A stretch of 64,000 nt of DNA from positions 1-64,000 of the forward strand of contig JAJFGR010000003.1 of assembly GCA_021776025.1 (NCBI GenBank), read 5' to 3'. The DNA comes from Alphaproteobacteria bacterium (GTDB lineage: Bacteria; Pseudomonadota; Alphaproteobacteria; Micavibrionales; Micavibrionaceae). Position 1 is the first letter of the stretch, and every line of letters begins with the position of its first letter. Positions 41,276-50,680 of the stretch are shown here, piece after piece. The position numbers were made by a program, and so were the translations under genes. The notes beneath the pieces were generated by a model, which was not told the origin of the DNA, made no database searches, and worked only from the letters and a program-made list of their open reading frames with translations.

Positions 41276-43936
41276 TTAAAAACTCGCCGGTTGCTGGCTT
41301 AGGTAGAAAGAGAAGTTGTTTGCCAGTGTTGCATTGGTTAATACGGCGACATTTCCTCCTGTTCTTATTGATACTGGGCTGGTAAGGCCGTAACCTGATA
41401 CATCTGTGCCACCCCATTCATTGGATGTCATAGCGGCGGCTGTTGTTTGCGTTATGATCCTGATTCCGTCCATATAAACTCCAATTTCAGCCACAGCCGT
41501 AGGTTTTGCAACAAAAACAAAATGGTGCAATCCTTGCGGGATAGAAGCAATCGGGAAGCTTCCAAAAATAGAACCGCCTCCCGTTGCCACAGTATTCCCT
41601 TGCCCCGCAGCAAATACTAAATTCCCTAAATGGAACCAAGCTGCAATTCCGCGCCCTGAACCTCCAGATTCAAAAATTACACCATTGGGCCCTGCCGCGA
41701 CATCAATCGTTGTTTGGAATGTAGAGGTTGTATTTCTGGGTGTTAGGTTTGGACCAAGGGTGTTAGGGGCTATGCTAACTGTGGCGGCAGGGAAGCCGGC
41801 GGTTGGATCGACCACTGTTGTGAAATCAACATCCCCGGCGATCAGTTCCGGTGATGGGGCAAGGGCGGCGTCGGTGAATACCCCGGCGGCAAAGGTGACT
41901 TCGTAATTGCTGCTAAATTCTAGAAGCTGGGCGGAGAGATCGACGGTGACAACATTGTTCACGATGCCAACGCGGGCGTCGCCAACCGGAATTGTGAAGT
42001 CATCGGATGCGTCGGTAAGATCGGTAAAGACGAGATTGCCAACCCCGGCGAACACGTCGGCAGCGAAGGTCAAGACCACATCTGTACCAATCGATACGCC
42101 CACCGCGCCATCAAGCGGGGCTGAGCCGACGAACGCCGGGCCAACGGGCACGACTGCGCCTGCGCCCAGTGGCCCATTAGGATCTATACGCTCTTGCACG
42201 CGGATTTTATTTTCACGCCGGGCTTTGGTGAAGATATATTCGGAGGCAGATTTTTGCCGGAACTGTTCCTGCCAGTCATAGAGATATTCAGACGGCGCGC
42301 CGAAGGTGTAATTATAGCGCAAGCCCAGCCCGTATTCGGTCTCGGCCTGATCTTCGTTATTCATCAATCCTTCAAGTGTAAAGGCCGGCACAGGAGAATA
42401 TTCGAGGCGCAATTCTGTGCCGTCTATATCATCAACCCCGTCTATGCCCTGCCAGCGATAGCCGCGGCCAAAGACTTCAAGCGCCGGTAAGAACGGCATG
42501 CGCCCTGTCAGCTCCAGATCATAGCCATCCATTGGCTGTTCCTGAAAACCAGTGATGGAGTCATTCCAATCGCTGATGCCTTTATAGTAATTGGCAGATG
42601 CGCCGAGCAAGCTTGTCTGAACATCGAGGCCAGCGCTGGCGCGCATGTGGTTATAGGGACGCTCGAAATCCAGAAAGATGTTACTGCCGACGACGTAATT
42701 TTCGGAACCCGGCATGTAACGATAACCCAGACCGCCGCCGGCGCTGGTGCGCGGACCTTCACGCGATAAGGCCGCCTGTGCAAATAAATTATGCTTTTTA
42801 CCCGAAGAGCTATAAATCGGTTGCACCGTCAGGATGCTATATTCCGGTTTGGAATTTTCACGAATTTTATAACTGACCTCAAGGTTACGCAAAAATGCGT
42901 ATTGAGAATTTTTCGCCGCCGCCAGACCCGTATCAATAAAAGCACTGGCGATATTTTCGTTAATGCCATCGAGAAGCTCGCTGCGGATTGCGAGATTTTT
43001 AAAATCGCCGCCAGCCGTGGCATCTTGAACAAAGCGTCGGCCAATCGATTTTACCGAGGTTGCGGCGGCATGTTTGAACGCCGTCATGAAATAACCGCGC
43101 AAGCCTTCATAGGTTCGCCCTTCAAAGTCGCGTTTACCGAAGCTATCACGCATAAAGGCTTCAAAGGCGCGTTCGGCAGCCGAGCTTAATGCATTTTGCG
43201 TCAAGCTTACGGCATCTTGCGCACTCACTCCTGTTTCGCCGCCGTTCATTTGCGCCTGATGCAGCGCATCGGTATAGCGATTACTGACCATCTCCACAGC
43301 CGCGCGCAGCGCCGCTTGTGTGACCGTGTCATCTTCAGCATTGCCAATAAGATTTTCAGGTTTTTTGAAATCCGTGTCTGGTAGTCCGCTATCATCTTGA
43401 TCATATTGCCTAGCAAAAATATTCTGCTCTGTTGCGGCGTATAGGCCGGCAGCTGGGGCAATAGAGTTTAGACCTGCCATTGCGCGGCGACCTTCACGCT
43501 CTTCGTAAGTGCGGCGGGCTTCAGCGCGATGTTCTAAATGGCGCTGCATCACCTCACCGCTGCCATGGAATGTTTGCGGGTCATATGATGCCATCTGAGG
43601 AGAATTTATAAACATGCAGACGATGCCTTGCTCAAGAAGGCTTGCGCATTTCTCAAGTACATCACTATTCATAGCCTCGGCTACATCAAGCGTTTCCATT
43701 CCCTGAATTGCCGCCGGTTTTTTCTCTTTTTGCGCAGGGTTTTCAAACGGTCCGAATATTTCTGCTGTGGTGATTTGGGTTAAAAGCGACCTAGATTCAG
43801 CAAAAACAATATCGGATTCAATGTTTTTAGAACCCGGCCACGCGAAAGCGGTCCATACAATCATGAAACTGCATAGAGCCGCAAAAACAGCCGTAAAGAG
43901 CCCGAGAGCCCTATACATGGACATTTTTTTTAGCAC
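41276..43936 (-). CDS. Inverse autotransporter adhesin (intimin/invasin-like)
   Basis: An 886-residue surface protein. After a membrane/signal segment (MYRALGLFTAVFAALCSFMIVWTA) come about 340 residues of helical linker, then an inverse-autotransporter beta barrel (about 367-550; NLFAQAALSREGPRTSAGGGLGYRYMPG), one Ig-like Big_5 domain (about 602-715; PLDGAVGVSIGTDVVLTF), and a C-terminal LamG/concanavalin-like domain (about 720-886; GLHHFVFVAKPTAVAEIGVYMDG). The passenger is exported C-terminally. The start is either GTG 43936 or ATG 43924. A lone LamG tip suggests glycan binding. No LysM domain is seen. Confidence 0.8.
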   Translation of the reverse strand: MLKKMSMYRALGLFTAVFAALCSFMIVWTAFAWPGSKNIESDIVFAESRSLLTQITTAEIFGPFENPAQKEKKPAAIQGMETLDVAEAMNSDVLEKCASLLEQGIVCMFINSPQMASYDPQTFHGSGEVMQRHLEHRAEARRTYEEREGRRAMAGLNSIAPAAGLYAATEQNIFARQYDQDDSGLPDTDFKKPENLIGNAEDDTVTQAALRAAVEMVSNRYTDALHQAQMNGGETGVSAQDAVSLTQNALSSAAERAFEAFMRDSFGKRDFEGRTYEGLRGYFMTAFKHAAATSVKSIGRRFVQDATAGGDFKNLAIRSELLDGINENIASAFIDTGLAAAKNSQYAFLRNLEVSYKIRENSKPEYSILTVQPIYSSSGKKHNLFAQAALSREGPRTSAGGGLGYRYMPGSENYVVGSNIFLDFERPYNHMRASAGLDVQTSLLGASANYYKGISDWNDSITGFQEQPMDGYDLELTGRMPFLPALEVFGRGYRWQGIDGVDDIDGTELRLEYSPVPAFTLEGLMNNEDQAETEYGLGLRYNYTFGAPSEYLYDWQEQFRQKSASEYIFTKARRENKIRVQERIDPNGPLGAGAVVPVGPAFVGSAPLDGAVGVSIGTDVVLTFAADVFAGVGNLVFTDLTDASDDFTIPVGDARVGIVNNVVTVDLSAQLLEFSSNYEVTFAAGVFTDAALAPSPELIAGDVDFTTVVDPTAGFPAATVSIAPNTLGPNLTPRNTTSTFQTTIDVAAGPNGVIFESGGSGRGIAAWFHLGNLVFAAGQGNTVATGGGSIFGSFPIASIPQGLHHFVFVAKPTAVAEIGVYMDGIRIITQTTAAAMTSNEWGGTDVSGYGLTSPVSIRTGGNVAVLTNATLANNFSFYLSQQPASF

Positions 43937-44304
43937 GGGCTTACCAACAGATTAGGGCCGCAAGAAGAATTCCTGCGGCAAGACACTCTGATTCTACATA
44001 AAATAAGGTAAATACCGTAGAATGTTCACAGAGTTATCCACACTGTGTGGGGTGCTAGGTAATGCTGTAAGCGGTTTGGGGCGTTCTCCTATACAACTAA
44101 TGATTGTAAATTATAGCTCTGATCATTTAAAATTATTGATAGTTTTTCTATAAAAGTGGGTTCTGTATTTGAGCCGGTGCTTCTTTTTCTTAAATGTGAT
44201 AATCTTTACTTAGTCTTTTAGTAACCAATTTCTGGTATTCTAGTACTATATAAAATTCTTTAATAACAGTATCTTACGTATTTTTAAGGGCACGGGCCGG
44301 GACG
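43937..44304. other. Intergenic region before RTX adhesin
   Basis: 368 bp without a gene between two divergent adhesin genes, so it must hold both promoters. A single TTATCCACA (44034) matches a DnaA box. The right part is strongly A/T-rich. Nothing else recognised. Confidence 0.5.
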
Positions 44305-47300
44305 ATGAACACATTTTTGTTATCATTTGATGCAAATACGACTTTTTCGGGGGGCAATCCACCGACCCTTGAGATATTGGTGGGCGGCGTTGTTGTTAGC
44401 TCCGTGACCATGTCTTCGGGCGCGACCAGTTACGATTTTTTTATTCCCTTCACAGGCACGTCTCCTTCAACATTATCGTTCCGCTTTGATGGGGCATCTG
44501 GAGATCCGGGCGATACTATTTCTTTCACCTCTGTTTTTATCAATGATAATGCGCTTAATGTTGGAACAGATCTAACGTCCAGCCTTATTACGCAAGGTCA
44601 GAATTCGGGTGTTACAGCACCAAGCACTTCGTTTGGACATGCCGTGCCAACGTTGAGTGCGCCGACGATTACAGGAACCGGTGGAGATGATCAAATTCAA
44701 GGTACGAGTGGTGCGGACAGTATTGATGCGCTGGGCGGTAATGATTACGTCACAGCGAGCGGCGGTGATGATGAAGTTGATGGCGGTGCGGGCGCTGACC
44801 TGATTTTTGGTGAAGCGGGCGCTGATACGATTTTGGGCGGCGCTGGTGATGACACGTTGTTCGGCGACGGTGGCGATGACACCATTTTTGGTGAAGGTGA
44901 TAATGATTTCCTTATCGGTGGCGATGGAAATGATGTTTTGAATGGCGGCGCAGGCTCAGATGGCCTGCTTGGCGACGCCGGTGATGATATGTTGTTTGGC
45001 GAAGATGGTGATGACTGGCTGGTTGGCGATGCCGGAGATGACATCCTCATTGGGGATGCCGGTAATGACATCCTTTTAGGCGGCGCAGATAACGACTCTT
45101 TGTCTGGCGGCGATGATAACGATCAGCTGATTGGCGGGGCCGGTAATGATCTGCTTGATGGCGGTGATGGTATTGATGAACTTATTGGAGAAGCCGGGGT
45201 TGATACTATAGATGGGGGCGCTGGAGCGGACAGTATTCTTGGCGGTTTAGGTGCCGATATCATTGACGGGGGCGACGATAACGATGACATCGCACTCTCT
45301 AACGGTGATTTTGCAGCTGGTGAATCCTTAACGGGCGGCGCGGGCACAGATTCAATAACATTTCTTGATGCAACGACGGTTGATTTTCAAACCGGGACAA
45401 TCAATACAGTTGAAACACTCACCGGTAATGTAGGTAATGACACTGTCACGATGTCTGCGCTGCAGTTTGTTGATTTTACGACCATTGATCTGGCCGGTGG
45501 AACGGACATCCTCAATGTACAGGCGACGGGAACGGAAGATATTTCTGCGTTGGGATTGCCAACCGTCAGTAATGTTGAAACGGGCAATCTTACGGGTTCG
45601 GCAGGAAATGACGACCTCACGATTACGGGTACGCAGGTTGATGCGATTATTAGTGGTGGCGGGACGATTGATTTTGGCGCCGGTGCAAGCGACACCCTCA
45701 ACCTCACATCCGTCTCGGCAGATCTGACGGCATTGAGTGCGACTGATGGCGATATAGTTGGTCTTGAAACCATTGACGCTAGTACGTTTGGTACAGGTTT
45801 TATTCTGGATATGTCGGCACAAACAGAAGGATTCATCCTGACCGGCGGCGCTTTTGATGACACTGTTACCGGCTCTCAGGGTACCGATACGATTAACGGC
45901 GGCGGCGGCGTTGATACACTTGTCGGATATGAAGGCGACGACACCATAAACGGTGATGCAGGCAATGATATTATTGTTGGCGGTGACGGCGTATCTGCGC
46001 AGACAACGCCATTGCTATCTTACGGCGGCGGGCAAGACGTTGGCGGAACTGTTACACAATTTACCGGTGGCGTGACGCTTGATGGCAATCTCTGGAAAAA
46101 GGTTTTGGTGGATTATACCGTGACCGCCAACACAGTCATTGAGTTTGATTTTCGCAGTACCGTGGAAGCGGAGGTCAGTGGTATTGGTTTTGATAATGAT
46201 AACACTATCGACTCGAACGCAACTTTTAAGGTCTATGGAACGCAAGCTTGGGGCCGTACAAATTTTGACAATTATGACGGATCTGGTGAATTCACTCATT
46301 ACACGATAGATGTTGGTTCTTTCTACACAGGAACATTCTCTCATCTGTTTTTTGTTAATGACGATGATGGTGGGGGTGTTGACGGTAACGGAAGCTTTGC
46401 CAATATCATAATTTATGAATCAACAGCAGCAACAGATGATGACAGTATCAATGGCGGCGCGGACGATGATCAACTTCTTGGCGGCGAAGGGATAGACACA
46501 TTAAATGGCGGCGCGGGAGCTGATATTCTCAGTGGTAATGCCGGTGGTGATACACTGAACGGTGATGCTGGCGCCGATATTTTGCATGGCGGGGACGGCA
46601 ACGACACACTCAATGGCGGCACGGAAGTTGATGAGCTTTATGGCGGCGCTGGCGTTGATACGCTTAACGGCGATGCCGGTGCCGATACGCTCGACGGTGG
46701 TGCTGGTGCGGACATTATAGATGGCGGTGCAGATAACGATTCTATTCTGCTTGCCAACGGAAATTTTGCGGCTGGTGAATCCATTACCGGCGGCGCGGGA
46801 ACAGATAATATCACGCTTACAAATGCCACAACGATTAATTTCACAATTGGAACGCTGGCAACGATTGAAACACTTACAGGCAGCGCAGGTAATGACACTG
46901 TGACACTGTCTGCACTACAATTTGTTGATTTCACAACAATAAACCTTGTCGGTGGAACGGATATTCTCAATGTACAAGCAACGGGGACGGAAGATATTTC
47001 TGCGTTGGGATTGCCAACGGTCAGCAATGTTGAAACAGGCAACCTCATGGGTTCTGCGGGCGCTGATGATCTTACGCTCACAGCAGTTCAGCTCGACGCT
47101 ATTATAAGTGGCACGGGTATAATTGATTTTGATGTCGGTATCGATGTGATGAATATCGATGGAACATCTGCCGACCTTAATATATTGGGCGTTACAGACG
47201 GCTCTATCCTCGGGTTGGAGGAAATAGATGCCTCTAGCGCGGGCGCAGGTGTGACCATTGATGTTTCAGGCCAAACCGAAGACCTTACCGTTACTGGTGG

Positions 47301-49506
47301 TGGTTCGGGCGATACCATTGATACTGGTGATGGTGATGACACGATCAACGGCGGTGGTAACAATGATGTTCTGAGCGGTAATGCGGGAAGCGATACGCTT
47401 AATGGCGACGCCGGTAATGACACCTTGAATGCCTTTGATGGCGCCACACCAACGGTGGTTACGCTTCTTAACGAAGCTTTTGCAGGGGGCGCTACTGGAG
47501 CGTTTACATACTCTGATGGTGGCTTTGGTGGCACAGACGGCGCAAATGTAAGTGTGACAGGGCCGACGTTAACAACAGATGGCAACATTGCAAACGGCGC
47601 ATTACGTGTATTTGTTGATGGACAAAATAACAGTGCTTTCACGAACGGATCTGGTTCTTACGATGCTTCTGTGTCGCATACAGCCGATTTAGGTAATGTT
47701 CAAATCACATTTTCTTATCGCCATATTCTGGATAGCCCAAACGACAATGGTGAAGATTCACAAGTTTGGTTCGAATTTAACGGAACTGCTTATGACGCAT
47801 CTGGTGGGAATAGCTTTATTCATGAGCACCAAGGTGCCGGCGGCGGCGGCGCAGACGATGATACCGGCTGGGTCACTGTTACAATTGATTTGCCGGACAT
47901 CACGGCAAGTACCGTTTACAACCTGTCTATGGGTATTTTACATTTAGGCTCTAGCCGTTCAAACGAAGATGCCGAAGTTCGTTTCGATGATATTACAATC
48001 ACAGGAACGGAAGGGTCCGGCGATGTCGGTGAAATAAATACGCTCAATGGTGGCGCCGGCGACGATACATTAAACAGCAGTGAAGGCAATGATATTCTCA
48101 ATGGTGGCGCCGACAATGACACAATTAATGGTAACGGTGGGAATGACACCGCCACCGGAGGTGCAGGGAATGATACGCTTGATGGTGGTGGTGGAACAGA
48201 TACTGCGGTCTTTGCAGGAAATTGGGCTGATTATACAATTACCTTATTGGCCAGCACATATACATTAGTAGATAATGTTGGCACCGATGGAACAGACACA
48301 GCAACGCTTTTTGAAAACTTCCAGTTTGCGGATGGAACGCTTTCCGAAGCAAATCTTATCACAGGAGGGCTTGCTATCACATCTGACGGCGGTGGTGATA
48401 CGGCAACAGCTTCTACCACAGAAAATACAACAGCTGTGACGACAGTCGTGGCGGCGGGCCTTGGTACGATGATATATTCTATTTCAGGCGGTCTTGATGC
48501 TTCGTTGTTTTCAATCAGCTCAACAACGGGTGTTTTGAGTTTCCTTGCTGCGCCGGATTACGAGATTCCAACAGATAGCGGAACAAATAACGTTTATGAT
48601 GTTGAGGTTTCTGCCACCAATGGCACGCTTACCGATGTACAAAGCGTCAGTGTTTCAGTAACCGATGTTGCCGAAGGTGATGTTGGTAATACGATTGGAA
48701 CAGCCGGTACATTGACTGTCGGTGGCTCTGTCTTATATGAAGTTGATACAAGCGGTGATAGAGACTGGTTTGGTATTAACTTAACAGGTGGCACACAATA
48801 TGCCTTCTGGGCCCGCGGAACACCGACAGAGGCTGCAGATAGCACAGATCCACGTATATATGGTGTTTATGACGCGACTAGTACGCTGGTTAGCGGTGGA
48901 AACGATGATGGCGGTGTTGGTTTTGAATCTTTACTGTATTTCACACCGGGAACCACAGGGACATATTACATAGACGCCGGCGCTTGGGGCGCGGTGACAG
49001 GTGGCATCTTGTTAAGTGCTTTTGTTGCTGGCGCCACAACATCTGGTGGTGGCGGCGGAACAACCTTAAACGGATCGGCGAATGCAGATTACATCGACGG
49101 TAACGGCGGAAATGACACCATCAATGGACTTGGTGGTAGCGATATTTTAGAAGGCGGCACAGGTAACGATACACTGGACGGCGGCAGCGGCGCAGATGTT
49201 CTTTATGGTGGCACAGGCGCCGATACATTTATGTTAGCAGCAACAGATGCTGTTGACTCGATTGTTGATTTTACAACCGGTGACGGCGACGTTCTGGATA
49301 TATCCAATATTCTGGTAGGCTGGAATGCTGGCACGGATGATATTGATGATTATCTACAATTCCAGACAGTCGGCGGTAATACGGTTGTGCGTGTTGATGT
49401 GGATGGCCTCGCCAACGGTGTAAGTTTTGCTGAGATTGCAGTCTTAGAAGGCAATACCGGCGAAGTTGTTCAAACGCTATACGACAACGGCGATATTATA
49501 GCTTAA
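44305..49506 (+). CDS. Large RTX adhesin exported by type I secretion
   Basis: A 1733-residue protein. It has blocks of GGxGxDxLx calcium-binding nonapeptides (about 125-345, 535-560, 720-840, 1015-1060, 1230-1290 and 1585-1640). Between them lie a duplicated beta domain (about 335-530 and 820-1010), two sandwich domains (about 565-710 and 1050-1235), a cadherin-like domain (about 1352-1455) and a PPC-like domain (about 1457-1580). The C-terminus, with ADTFMLAATDAVDSIVDFTTGDGDVLDISNIL, is the type I secretion target region. The frame has no obvious ribosome-binding site at 44305 (ATG after GGGCCGGGACG). No exporter genes are present nearby. Confidence 0.92.
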   Translation: MNTFLLSFDANTTFSGGNPPTLEILVGGVVVSSVTMSSGATSYDFFIPFTGTSPSTLSFRFDGASGDPGDTISFTSVFINDNALNVGTDLTSSLITQGQNSGVTAPSTSFGHAVPTLSAPTITGTGGDDQIQGTSGADSIDALGGNDYVTASGGDDEVDGGAGADLIFGEAGADTILGGAGDDTLFGDGGDDTIFGEGDNDFLIGGDGNDVLNGGAGSDGLLGDAGDDMLFGEDGDDWLVGDAGDDILIGDAGNDILLGGADNDSLSGGDDNDQLIGGAGNDLLDGGDGIDELIGEAGVDTIDGGAGADSILGGLGADIIDGGDDNDDIALSNGDFAAGESLTGGAGTDSITFLDATTVDFQTGTINTVETLTGNVGNDTVTMSALQFVDFTTIDLAGGTDILNVQATGTEDISALGLPTVSNVETGNLTGSAGNDDLTITGTQVDAIISGGGTIDFGAGASDTLNLTSVSADLTALSATDGDIVGLETIDASTFGTGFILDMSAQTEGFILTGGAFDDTVTGSQGTDTINGGGGVDTLVGYEGDDTINGDAGNDIIVGGDGVSAQTTPLLSYGGGQDVGGTVTQFTGGVTLDGNLWKKVLVDYTVTANTVIEFDFRSTVEAEVSGIGFDNDNTIDSNATFKVYGTQAWGRTNFDNYDGSGEFTHYTIDVGSFYTGTFSHLFFVNDDDGGGVDGNGSFANIIIYESTAATDDDSINGGADDDQLLGGEGIDTLNGGAGADILSGNAGGDTLNGDAGADILHGGDGNDTLNGGTEVDELYGGAGVDTLNGDAGADTLDGGAGADIIDGGADNDSILLANGNFAAGESITGGAGTDNITLTNATTINFTIGTLATIETLTGSAGNDTVTLSALQFVDFTTINLVGGTDILNVQATGTEDISALGLPTVSNVETGNLMGSAGADDLTLTAVQLDAIISGTGIIDFDVGIDVMNIDGTSADLNILGVTDGSILGLEEIDASSAGAGVTIDVSGQTEDLTVTGGGSGDTIDTGDGDDTINGGGNNDVLSGNAGSDTLNGDAGNDTLNAFDGATPTVVTLLNEAFAGGATGAFTYSDGGFGGTDGANVSVTGPTLTTDGNIANGALRVFVDGQNNSAFTNGSGSYDASVSHTADLGNVQITFSYRHILDSPNDNGEDSQVWFEFNGTAYDASGGNSFIHEHQGAGGGGADDDTGWVTVTIDLPDITASTVYNLSMGILHLGSSRSNEDAEVRFDDITITGTEGSGDVGEINTLNGGAGDDTLNSSEGNDILNGGADNDTINGNGGNDTATGGAGNDTLDGGGGTDTAVFAGNWADYTITLLASTYTLVDNVGTDGTDTATLFENFQFADGTLSEANLITGGLAITSDGGGDTATASTTENTTAVTTVVAAGLGTMIYSISGGLDASLFSISSTTGVLSFLAAPDYEIPTDSGTNNVYDVEVSATNGTLTDVQSVSVSVTDVAEGDVGNTIGTAGTLTVGGSVLYEVDTSGDRDWFGINLTGGTQYAFWARGTPTEAADSTDPRIYGVYDATSTLVSGGNDDGGVGFESLLYFTPGTTGTYYIDAGAWGAVTGGILLSAFVAGATTSGGGGGTTLNGSANADYIDGNGGNDTINGLGGSDILEGGTGNDTLDGGSGADVLYGGTGADTFMLAATDAVDSIVDFTTGDGDVLDISNILVGWNAGTDDIDDYLQFQTVGGNTVVRVDVDGLANGVSFAEIAVLEGNTGEVVQTLYDNGDIIA

Positions 49507-49528
49507 TCGTCCAAATAATGTGGCCACC

Positions 49529-49690
49529 ATGCCAGACGCTGGCGGTGATGATTTATTATATGGTTCTACGGGACTGGATATTTTTGAATTTAGTGACGTG
49601 GGCGCGGCAACTGTCGTTGCAACAATGGATAGCGTAAATGGCCTCACAGACGAAGCCTTCCTCGAGACCTTCAATATTTTTATTGTTTAG
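49529..49690 (+). pseudogene. RTX C-terminal remnant behind the adhesin gene
   Basis: The frame from ATG 49529 to TAG 49688 reads PDAGGDDLLYGSTGLDIFEF, an RTX nonapeptide followed by the beta strand of an RTX C-terminal domain, then AATVVATMDSVNGLTDEAFL. It starts 23 bases after the adhesin stop in another frame. It is probably the tail of a second RTX gene or of an alternative end of the same gene. Confidence 0.5.
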
Positions 49691-50396
49691 CTAAGCTGAA
49701 GTTCGGTGGTTTATTAGATGTCCACTTAGGCATTTTGCCTTGGTTTTGCCTGCCTTGTTCGCCCAGCCAGAATGTATACATCGTTCTGAATGTGTCCGGA
49801 TTTTGTTGTTCGAATTCATGTAAATAATCGAGATTTTTTATGTCTGTGTCGTCAGGAAACATTGATTTATAGGCTTCCAAATCTGCGCCGTTGTGAATAA
49901 TTATTTTGATTAAATCTAAATCGAGTTCGCTGAGGGCGCTCTTTATCTGCGGCAGTGTAAAGCGATGTTCTTGAACGTAGAAAACCAGATCACGGCACAT
50001 GGAGGTTGAGAAAAAATCCACGGCTCCTTGAATTCTTTTTAAAGGGTAAGCATCATCCAACAGCATAATTTCCTGCCTGAATGCTGAAATTCCCCCAGGG
50101 GTTGGTTTGAAACCGCGCTGTTTAATCCATTCTCTACACTGGATGATTGCTTGCCTGGCAAGCTCGCTATAAAGGGCAATTTGATAGGTCTGCAATGTGA
50201 ATTTGATCGGTCCGTACGTGATATGGAAGGTGCGCTTGCTCTTAATGTTCATGAGGGCACGTCCCAATTTGAATTGCAGTTTAGTTATGCGCCACAACAT
50301 GTTGCCTACGCACGTTAGAATGGTTGTCAGTTTTGGTGTCTGTACCGAGGCGAGGCCGAAGACATCGCTCAAGGGGGTTTCTGTCTCCAAAAACAA
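49680..50396 (-). CDS. Hypothetical protein
   Basis: A 238-residue protein that I do not recognise. It has no signal peptide; a weakly hydrophobic segment lies near residues 20-35. The central part is rich in Leu/Ile and aromatic residues (LPQIKSALSELDLDLIKIIIH), the end is basic and proline-rich (KMPKWTSNKPPNFSLAKQ). The segment encoding NLDYLHEFEQ recurs as a loose DNA copy at 51921. Its stop overlaps the RTX remnant by 11 bases. Confidence 0.5.
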   Translation of the reverse strand: MFLETETPLSDVFGLASVQTPKLTTILTCVGNMLWRITKLQFKLGRALMNIKSKRTFHITYGPIKFTLQTYQIALYSELARQAIIQCREWIKQRGFKPTPGGISAFRQEIMLLDDAYPLKRIQGAVDFFSTSMCRDLVFYVQEHRFTLPQIKSALSELDLDLIKIIIHNGADLEAYKSMFPDDTDIKNLDYLHEFEQQNPDTFRTMYTFWLGEQGRQNQGKMPKWTSNKPPNFSLAKQ

Positions 50397-50680
50397 ATTA
50401 TTTCAATGGCTTATTAGTCCTGAGACACAAGAGTATTCCTCTCGATAAGCCCCTTTTTTTCTGCCAATTCTATAAAAATTAGATATTCTTTAATTGGTTG
50501 CAACTTAATATAAATTGAGAGTAGTTTTTTAAATGTATCCCTTTTATGAATTTCTATTTTAAAGAAAGAACTGACTTAATCTTAAGGTTTATAACTAAAG
50601 GTAGATCAGCACGGGAATGCTTGAGTAAGTCATTTTATAGGATATATTTTATTGTATGAATTTAATGTGGAGTGAATGCA
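50397..50680. other. A/T-rich gap left of the pilus-type gene
   Basis: No gene. It begins with ATTTCAATGGCTTATTAG, the tail motif seen after the Met-type fragments, but no tRNA 3' end precedes it. Confidence 0.4.

Noticed and set aside
44034..44042. Replication origin from a DnaA box
   Set aside because: Only one TTATCCACA is present, without further boxes, dnaA/dnaN or a typical origin context.
44745..48419. Long minus-strand frames opposite the RTX gene
   Set aside because: They are rich in Pro/Ser as expected from reading GGxGxDx repeats backwards, and have no start signals; the plus frame is a clear protein.
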